Shown in pieces: positions 57,170 through 64,000 of a stretch of DNA of 64,000 nt (the first letter of the stretch is position 1; every line of letters starts with the position of its first letter). Origin of the DNA: Toxorhynchites rutilus septentrionalis (lineage: Eukaryota; Arthropoda; Insecta; Diptera; Culicidae); the NCBI RefSeq assembly GCF_029784135.1, contig NC_073746.1:165398325-165462324 (forward strand), given 5' to 3'. The notes beneath the pieces were generated by a model, which saw nothing but the letters and a program-made list of their open reading frames with translations, searched no databases and had not been told where the DNA came from. The translations under genes were made by a program, and so were the position numbers.

Positions 57170-57552
57170 TTATGTTTCTTTTTTTTATCACAGTGCAATA
57201 CCAAATGAAATCGAACTAAAAGTGCAGATTTTAAAAACTTGTATTTTTGATTCGAACGAATGTTTGTATTCCGTTTGGTAGAGTTTCCCACAGCATTTGG
57301 AATTTTTTTAACTCAAGTGTAACTTTTAAAAAGGGCGTATCGTTTTTAGTATGAGAAATCTTTAATAATTTATATCTCAAAAACTATGAGTCGCACGGAA
57401 ATAGTGTCTTGGAAAGAGTTATACAGTATTGATGTTAAAACGTGAAAAATATATACACTGAGAAAAAAATGGTACTCTTTTTATTTCATTTACAAAAAAA
57501 AACTTTAATTTGCAATATCTAAAATACATATTTTTTGATTATATAATATATA

Positions 57553-57968
57553 CAGGGAAACTTCGATATAACGTACCCTCGATATAACGTCACTCGATAT
57601 AACGTACACATTTCCAAAGTGTAAAGGAAATTTTTTTTCAATATTTTTTTTCTGATAGAACAATGGAATATTTGTATTGTAATGCTAAAACAAGTTTTGT
57701 ACCTTCAATCAATCCCGAAATACAGCTGGTTTTGTAATTCCGGATTCTAAACGAATCAAGTTTTAATCAACAGTACGAAGGGAAACATCATGAGAAAAGC
57801 TGGCTTCGTCTTCTGATTGAAGTTATTCATTAACTTTACTAAAACAGCAAAACAATAATGTATTATAGACTACGTTTGTGAGTACTTTATTATGCTTCGA
57901 TATAACGTACAATTCGATACAACGTACAATTTTGAAAGTGAAATGTACGTTATATCGAAGTTTACCTG
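57553..57968. mobile_element. 416-bp pogo/Tigger-like MITE
   Basis: TIRs CAGGGAAACTTCGATATAAC and, inverted, CAGGTAAACTTCGATATAAC. TA lies at 57551-57552 and 57969-57970. Extra CGATATAACGTAC words occur near both ends (57570-57612, 57897-57930). The CAGG.AAAC.TCGATATAACG end is typical of pogo/Tigger elements. No transposase. Confidence 0.9.
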
Positions 57969-58100
57969 TATATTTTATATATAAATTATATAAAATGGAA
58001 ATCATGTACAAAATTTTAAAAATGGGTACAAGATGGTAAAATATTTTTTTTGACAAACTTTGTGAAACATCGAATTTTTATGAAATTTTGAAACATCGAT

Positions 58101-60189
58101 TTTTTTTTCCCCCAAAATATATTTTTTATTAAGGCACATGTGGCGTTAGCCTGACGGGGCCGGGAGTCCAATATTTTGAAAATTTTTGTCTTACAACTAT
58201 GTTAGTAATATGTAACCGATTACTCGCGGTTGGCTCGAGGTTAGTATTACAAGTGTTCTCATAATTGGTATGTTGCAGTCTTCGATGCTCTGTACGTGTG
58301 CCCGACACGGGATACTTCCTATTAGGATGCAGCTGACCATTAATCAGCAACGCCCCCCTAGTCTGTACCCCATATCTAGCGTGGTGCGTCTTTCTCGACT
58401 CGAGGAATCCAGGATAGAATGGTCACTAGCCGGCGCAATCATCAGCTCGTGTAGAGTTGTCATGAGCGGTACAACCTTTGGCTCTTGTTAAATGATCAGT
58501 GGACTGCACAACCTTCGGCCCGTGCATCTGTAAAGAGTGTGTGTATGTATTGCCGCGACTAAGTAAAAGTTTATCGATCGGATAGGAGGGATATGAAACG
58601 GGGACACAACGAAGGAAGCATCATTAAACGTTGACATCGGCGTTCCTGAGGAACAGGTATAGATGAAGCAGAAGATCAGGATCACGGCTACCTAAGATAT
58701 CCCGGACGGGGATCTCCGATTGTCTGCCTTGTGCTCTCAGTGCTCTAGAGAGCTGAGAGCGAGCAGTATGGAACCGGATACACGACCAGACAACATGCTC
58801 GATGTCGTGGTAGCCATCGCCACAATAACAAAGATTGTTTGCTGCGAGCCCAATGCGATAGAGATGCGCGTTTAGGTTGTAGTGATTGGACATAAGCCGA
58901 GATATTACGCGAATGAAATCACAACCTACATTCAATCCCTTGAACCATGCACTCGTCGAGACCTTAGGGATAATCGTGTGTAACCAACGACCGAACTCAT
59001 CTTCACTCCACATGCGCTGCCAACTAACGAGTGTGTCCTGACGAGGAATATGAAAAAATTCATTATAGGCAATTTGCCTTTCAAAAAGTGTGCCTTCTAA
59101 AGCGCCCACCTTAGCTAGCGAGTCCGCTTTCTCATTCCCCGGAATCGAGCAATGAGAGGGAACCCATGCTAAGGTAATCTTGAATAATTTTTCGACCAAA
59201 ACACTCAATAGATGTCTTATTCTTGTTAGGAAATAAGATGAGCGTTTATCAACTTTCATTGAGCGGATTGCCTCTATTGAGCTGAGACTGTCTGAAAAAA
59301 TAAAATAATGGTCGATGGGCAGTGTTTCAATGATCCCTAGAGCATAGTATATCGCACCCATTTCTGCGATATACACGGAACAAGGTTCTTTGAGTTTGAA
59401 AGAGGCACTGTAATTTTCATTGAAGATGCCGAAGCCAGTGGACCCGTTTATGTATGAACCGTCAGTAAAGAACATTTTATCAGATCCAACTTTCCCATAT
59501 TTTTCCGAAAATATCGACGGAATAACATTGGAGCGTAGATGATCTGGTATTCCATGGATTTTTTGTCGCATGGACAGATCAAAAATGACAGAGGAATTGC
59601 AAAAGTATGGGAAGCAAACTTGGTTGGAGATGCCTGGTGAAGGGTGCACGTCGTGGGTAAGGTACTCATGGTATAAAGACATAAAACTTGACTGAGGAGT
59701 CAGTTGTAGTAGATTTTCGAAGTTATCAATCACCAATGGATTCATGATCTTGCAACGGATGAGAAATCTGTAGGATAATTCTGTGAACCGAAGAGTAAGC
59801 GGGGGTACTCCTGCCAAAACTTCGAGACTCATCGTATGTGTCGAATGCAAACACCCCATGGCTATACGCAAGCAACGATATTGTATTCTCTCCAGCTTGA
59901 GAATATGAATCCTAGCAGCTGATCGGAAGCAAAAACTGCCATATTCTAGCACTGACAATATCGTTGTTTTGTACAACTGAATGAGGTCTCCTGGATGGGC
60001 ACCCCACCATGTTCCGGTTATTGTTTGGAGAAAATTTATTCTTTGCTGGCATTTCTGTTTCAAATACGCAATGTGTCTCCCCCAGGTACACTTAGAATCA
60101 AAATATACACCCAGGTATTTGAAAAACATAGAGTGTTGGATCGTTTTGCCGGATAGGTGAAGCTGGAATTGGGTGGGTTCGTGCTTCGT
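58101..60189 (-). mobile_element. Lian/Loa-type non-LTR retrotransposon, 5'-truncated, young
   Basis: Minus-strand copy with a 5' truncation at about 60189 and a 3' A-run (plus-strand T-run 58100-58108). It is inserted in family C. Flanks AAACATCGATTTTT (58091) and AAACTTCGAATTTTT (60190) are an imperfect target duplication. The 3' UTR is about 0.5 kb. The open frame is unbroken, so insertion is recent relative to the copy at 1-895. Confidence 0.85.
58624..60189 (-). CDS. ORF2 C-terminus: RT thumb, RNase H, zinc knuckle (partial)
   Basis: Open without a stop from the truncation point; first ATG is at 60129, giving 501 residues. It starts at the end of the RT domain (MFFKYLGVYFDSKCTWGRHI). 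The RNase H domain is at about residues 215-345 counted from that ATG, with catalytic Asp223 (FFTDGSYINGSTG), Glu256 (IAEMGAIYYAL), Asp280 (FIFSDSLSS), His326 and Asp336 (VPSHCSIPGNEKADSLAK). A C-terminal C-x-C...H-x4-C knuckle follows (LCYCGDGYHDIEHVVWSC). All RNase H residues are intact but the endonuclease and most of the RT are missing, so it cannot retrotranspose alone. RNase H assists second-strand synthesis in this clade. Confidence 0.88.
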   Translation of the reverse strand, partial: TKHEPTQFQLHLSGKTIQHSMFFKYLGVYFDSKCTWGRHIAYLKQKCQQRINFLQTITGTWWGAHPGDLIQLYKTTILSVLEYGSFCFRSAARIHILKLERIQYRCLRIAMGCLHSTHTMSLEVLAGVPPLTLRFTELSYRFLIRCKIMNPLVIDNFENLLQLTPQSSFMSLYHEYLTHDVHPSPGISNQVCFPYFCNSSVIFDLSMRQKIHGIPDHLRSNVIPSIFSEKYGKVGSDKMFFTDGSYINGSTGFGIFNENYSASFKLKEPCSVYIAEMGAIYYALGIIETLPIDHYFIFSDSLSSIEAIRSMKVDKRSSYFLTRIRHLLSVLVEKLFKITLAWVPSHCSIPGNEKADSLAKVGALEGTLFERQIAYNEFFHIPRQDTLVSWQRMWSEDEFGRWLHTIIPKVSTSAWFKGLNVGCDFIRVISRLMSNHYNLNAHLYRIGLAANNLCYCGDGYHDIEHVVWSCIRFHTARSQLSRALRAQGRQSEIPVRDILGSRDPDLLLHLYLFLRNADVNV

Positions 60190-60935
60190 AAACTTCGAAT
60201 TTTTGTATGTTAAAAATCATTTTTAGATACCAATTATGAATCCTGAAGTGATTCAGAACAAAAAAGCTCTTTATCAATCTCCTTCTAAATGCAGCCATTC
60301 TCAAGATTTAAAAACAATATTGCTAAGTTATTGTCTTTTTCAAATTAATTTTTTTATATTTATATATCTATTTTTCAATTTAAAAAAAAAAATCATATAA
60401 AATAGAAGTCATGTAGAAAATTGAAAAAATGAGTCCAGGATGGTAAAACTATTTTTGACGAACTTTGTGGAACATCCAATTTTTATAAATTTTTGAAACT
60501 TGGAATTTTTGAATGTTAACAATCATTTTTAGATACAAATTATGAATCCTGATGTGATTTAAAACAACAACAAAATCGTGGGGTTGTGTCCGAGACACGA
60601 CCGCTTTAGACGTAGGACTACGCAATTTTTTTTTTTAATTTGTTGGTTTATCACTTCGGATATTATTTGCGAATACGTCGAAATTTCATGAATAACTCTT
60701 TAGTAAAAAGTTCCGAAGACCCTGAAAAGGTTTAATGGCTTGCGTGGTTTTGTAGAATCATTTCGAGTAGCAACGATTCTTCCTTTCCTTTGCGAGAAGA
60801 ATACACTAATTGGCCATATTTCGCAATTTGTTTCTTCATATCAATGCACGCAATGCATTGAGTATTAAGTATTTAAGCTTCAAACACGCGTCTAACAGAT
60901 ACACCCAGTTGCAGTGATAAATAAAAAAATTACAG

Positions 60936-62865
60936 GAGGTTGTGCCCAAGATACGACCGCATTGTTGACGTAGAACTACGCTGTTATTTTATATAAGTCG
61001 CTTGTTTATACCTTCGGATATTATTCTATAATGCTGTGAAATTTTAGAAACAACTGCTTAGTAGAATAATCTCTGAAATTATTTTTTCATTGTAGAATCA
61101 GTTGACGATAATTAATTGATTATTCATTCTTGCCCTCGCAAAACAATCTTATGTCGCAATTTATTTCATGTCAATGCATTGAAAATTTACCTCGAAGGCT
61201 ATTCCGGTGGTCTTTTTCGAAATTGACATAGACTCGGCTACAGTCGATTATATACATGTTTCAGCAGCACCATTATTCCATATCTCATAACTACATCAAT
61301 ATATCTTTGGCACCGCATGTAAACAACAACAATGACAACACAAACTAAGCGTAAACCAAGCGCCAAACAAGCGTTCACCATAATATGCATACAGAGCCAT
61401 ACATTGGTGGCTTGAAACTACTAGCAATATAAACATTTCTCATCATTTTGCGCTATTCTCAAAAGAAACGCTTCTGTTAATATTACTGGCCTCGAAAAGA
61501 GTTACATTACTTTCTCATGCTCGAGAGAAGCGCAGCTGTCACCCTTAGTGGAGGAAGTTTTGCTACTGGCAAGCAAAACCTAATCACATACAAAATTCCA
61601 GAACATTTACTTTCTTGATGACTAAACAAGAGAAATAAACTCTTTTTGTTAATAACAACCTCGAAAACAGCAATGCTTCATTATGATCAATATTAGCGCA
61701 AATGCAATCCTAGTTGAAGGCAGTTTTGCGACTGGCACGTGAACCCAAATAACTTATAACATTGCAGTAAGACATTCAAGCTGCTTGGTATTCCCAAATA
61801 ATTTTTTGGTGCACAACCTTAACGTCTGCTTCGCCATAACGTCAGTTTAATGTATGATGCATTCTCAAAGGCACCAACGAAGCCCTTATGAAGACGGAAA
61901 ATAAACAATGTTAACTGCTTGGAAAAAGACTGAATTATGCCACACAGCTTGTACTCTGCTGTAACACCCATCGATGAATTCGCTGATGAGTTTGTCAAGA
62001 GCGATCGCCTTCACCACCAGCGGGGGGAGCTTGATTTTGGTTGCTGCCTGGGCGTTTACATTTTCGACCGACGCGCCGAAATCGTCTACTTCGCTGTTGT
62101 TCGGTGCGGTGTCCCATTCGCGAAGGCTCGGTTCAGTGCGAGCGCTTTTCACTGCACCAACACCGCGTGCATCATTAGATGACGCTTACCTCGTAATTTT
62201 ATTGCCCCTGGCAATGAGTTCGTTTTTTGCAGGGCTCGAGCCTGCCTTCCTCTTCTTCTTGCTCATCGCACACTACGCGAAGCGTCCAATTCATGACGCG
62301 GAAAGAAGAATACACGATACGAGTAACGCGAAAAACGAACAGAAAAACCAAACGACGATTTCCAAGTTGGATTACCACTGGTGGGGTCCAATCCTAGATC
62401 GAAGCGCAGCGAAAGCAAAGTGAACTGGATTACTCAACAGTCCGATGCCGAATGAAAGTTTGCCTCAGCGAGATCCACTGTTTATACTCTAGGCAAGTAT
62501 TCCCCTTCATTCTTTTTCTTTTCCTTTTTTCACGGAGACTTTAAATCCTACGATTTCCCCTCCGTTGGTCGTCGATAAGTTGCTCGTTATTGATAGCTCT
62601 ATTCGGGAAAGCACTCAAATGGACAGAACAAATGTATAGGGAAATAGAAACACTTAATGTTTTCATGAATTTTAACCATTTACTAACCTGGGGATTCTAA
62701 TGTATGGCATATTAAACAAATCTTACGGAATTTCCGATTCGTTTAGTATGTAAATCGCCAAAATCCGTTCGCGGCAAAAAATAGTTATTAACGTTAACTT
62801 TATTTCATAAAAACGTGACCTGTTTTCTGATTTGACACCCTTAATGAAAGACGTAGTTCTACGTC
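60936..62865 (-). mobile_element. Palindrome-ended element (inner copy), 1.93 kb
   Basis: The hairpin end is at 60936-60981 (GGAGGTTGTGCCCAAGATAC, GACCGCATTGTTGACGTAGA). The palindrome end GACGTAGTTCTACGTC is at 62850-62865, followed by AAAAC. It interrupts the outer copy. The body is the full-length form of family A (compare 4172-5140) and carries the ORF at 61886-62266 on the minus strand. Confidence 0.75.
61886..62266 (-). pseudogene. Short ORF of family A, possible retrotransposon ORF1 start
   Basis: ATG at 62266: MSKKKRKAGSSPAKNELIAR, then GNKITR and an in-frame TAA at codon 27. The same frame then runs 89 more codons (ARTEPSLREWDTAPNNSEVD, KIKLPPLVVKAIALDKLISE). The basic N-terminus and the 'PPLVV' phrase recall Jockey-group ORF1 (gag-like) proteins, where a similar phrase precedes the nucleic-acid-binding part. 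The frame ends at 61886 without zinc knuckles. The copy at 4754 lacks the codon-27 stop. Confidence 0.45.
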
Positions 62866-63318
62866 AAAACATCGAAACACACTTCATGTGAAATATTCGT
62901 TAGCGTTCACAGCTCGAGGGGAAACATGAAACATAAAACGAGCAGAATAAACGGCCTTTGTTGTTTCGGACACAGAAAGATTCTGAGAACTTTCCTCAGA
63001 GGAGATGCAATACATATACGCTAGCGACAGCTTACATTATATGCAAGGGTGTTCGTTTACTTCGTTTACTTCGCAAATATTCTCTTTTCGCTATCCCCCT
63101 TCGTTGTTTCTATTCTAGCGGCTGCATAAGTTGCCCGTTATTGACAGCTCTGTTCGGGAAAGCACACAAATGGACAGAACAAATGTATGGGGAAATGGGA
63201 ATGCTTCCAATTTTCATCAATTTAAACCATATACAGACGAGTACTCGTTTCGAAATGCGCAATGCCACCCCTGTTTCCTGATTTGGCACCCTTAATGTAA
63301 GACGTAGTCCTACGTCAA
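62866..63318 (-). repeat. Right part of the outer palindrome-ended element
   Basis: Matches 36405-36676 (GAAATATTC.CTAGCGTTCACAGCTCG-type words, TTCCTCAGAGGAGATGCAAT). It contains a second block (63145-63240) similar to 4380-4440 (TTCGGGAAAGCAC.CAAATGGACAGAACAAATG), showing that A-type 5' sequence is shared between family members. Confidence 0.6.
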
Positions 63319-64000
63319 AAAACTTTTCATCAATCTCCTTCTAAATGAAGCCATTCTCGAGATATTTAAAATAATATTTCTAATTTATTGTCTTTTTTAT
63401 AGTAAATAGGCTTTTTTAATATGTTTTCGTGTTATACCACAATGTCCATGAAATTTTATGAATTTGCTTATAATTTTCAATAGCTTTTCCAAATACATCA
63501 TTATGGTAAAATTATATGTTTAGGAGCTACGCGTTTTTCTGGAAACCTTGTTTTCATTCACTTGGCGATACATTTATTTCTAGATTTATAGGTCTGATTT
63601 GAAATTTGCTGCACTACGCGTAGCGTAGTGGTTTCGATTTTACGTGAGCATATTAAATTATGGGTTTTACCATTACGCTATGCGATAGCAGGATACGTAT
63701 TCTATCCAAATTTCAGCCAAACCGGAGTTTCCAAAGAGTTTCCGAAATAAATGTTTCACCAGTTCTTCAATAGACAATATTTTAGTTTTTCATTTTTTTT
63801 GCATGTTATTTGATATGTTAATCTCAATCTCGTTGAGAAGGCGAAGTTCTCTAGTGCTATTTAAGAATATTAACACATCACTACTGTGTAATACGCAGTC
63901 GTTTCAGCGGAATATATTTTCATGTAACATATTAAATAACATATGAGTATCAAAATGGTATCTAAATTGAGCGATATTCAAATAACAATTCAAATGACAC
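63319..64000. other. Family C continuation, then AT-rich spacer to window end
   Basis: 63319-63410 continues repeat family C. The rest is AT-rich without a recognised gene. A small palindromic word CTACGCGTAGCGTAG lies at 63614-63628. Confidence 0.4.

Larger units (their letters stand above)
57170..60560 (+). repeat. AT-rich repeat family C, host of nested insertions
   Basis: Family C words (AACTTGTATTTTTGATTCG, GACAAACTTTGTGAAACATC, AATCATTTTTAGATACCAAT, TATCAATCTCCTTCTAAATG) run through this stretch and resume at 63319-63400. They are separated by insertions at 57553-57968, 58101-60189 and 60573-63318. A second, partly tandem C copy occupies 60380-60560. No coding capacity. Confidence 0.65.
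60573..63318 (-). mobile_element. Palindrome-ended element (outer copy) in family C, split by a second copy
   Basis: The hairpin end is at 60581-60622 (GGGTTGTGTCC, GAGACACGACC, GACGTAGGACTACG). The palindrome end GACGTAGTCCTACGTC is at 63301-63316, followed by AAAAAAC. Family C sequence ends at about 60565 and resumes at 63319 (TTTTCATCAATCTCCTTCTA). Without the inner copy it is about 0.8 kb and resembles 35731-36685. Non-coding. Confidence 0.75.

Noticed and set aside
1..64000. CRISPR arrays, bacterial operons, endogenous viral genes
   Set aside because: No regular spacer arrays, no ribosome-binding-site-led gene runs, and no viral protein motif seen on either strand.

Overview
This 64 kb window is eukaryotic and reads as mosquito DNA, most likely a culicine such as Aedes or Culex. 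That is an inference from three things: the transposon types present (DD37E and DD34D Tc1/mariner elements, Jockey-, CR1- and Loa/Lian-type non-LTR retrotransposons, tRNA-derived SINEs, many MITEs), the AT-rich intron-like spacers, and one spliced insect-type gene. No bacterial, organellar or viral gene was recognised. Nearly all long open frames are decayed transposon frames.

Cellular genes. The only confident one is the 3' part of a Kv-channel-interacting protein (KChIP, neuronal calcium sensor family) on the + strand, in three exons at 31431-31504, 31656-31868 and 32016-32126. Its 5' exons were not found, so much of 1-31 kb could be its intron. At about 55.0-55.5 kb there is a 5'-UTR-like stretch, a short coding start and a clean splice donor. 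It may be exon 1 of a nuclear-receptor gene of the tailless/NR2E type, which is speculative; no second exon is visible before the window ends.

Layout. 0-0.9 kb: decayed Lian-like retrotransposon (-). 1.3-2.8 kb: hAT and Tc1 remnants. 2.87-4.13 kb: a DD37E mariner with TA duplication. 4.17-7.6 kb: fragment of a palindrome-ended family and two copies of a 254-bp MITE. 7.59-10.34 kb: a hAT element with an 8-bp duplication. 11.1-18.1 kb: a Jockey retrotransposon split by a DD37E element, which is itself split by a CR1-like retrotransposon, and split again by a TTAA-target MITE. 18.4-25.9 kb: deletion-derivative mariners, one inside a palindromic repeat, plus a single-copy-like stretch at 21.7-22.3 kb. 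26.5-30.3 kb: repeat families and a deleted mariner. 31.4-32.1 kb: KChIP. 33-36.9 kb: tandem duplication, nested MITEs and a palindrome-ended insertion. 38-46.3 kb: two mariners, large palindromes and MITEs. 47.6-54.5 kb: MITEs, SINEs, two Tc1 remnants and a minisatellite. 55.0-55.5 kb: candidate first exon. 57.2-63.4 kb: an AT-rich host repeat holding a pogo-like MITE, a Lian-like retrotransposon with a 522-codon open frame, and two nested copies of the palindrome-ended family.

The best candidate for something undescribed is that palindrome-ended family. Separate units share a paired architecture: one end is the palindrome GACGTAGNNCTACGTC beside an A-run, the other is a short hairpin followed by the same palindrome. 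At least two units interrupt other repeats that can be rejoined across them, so they are real insertions.
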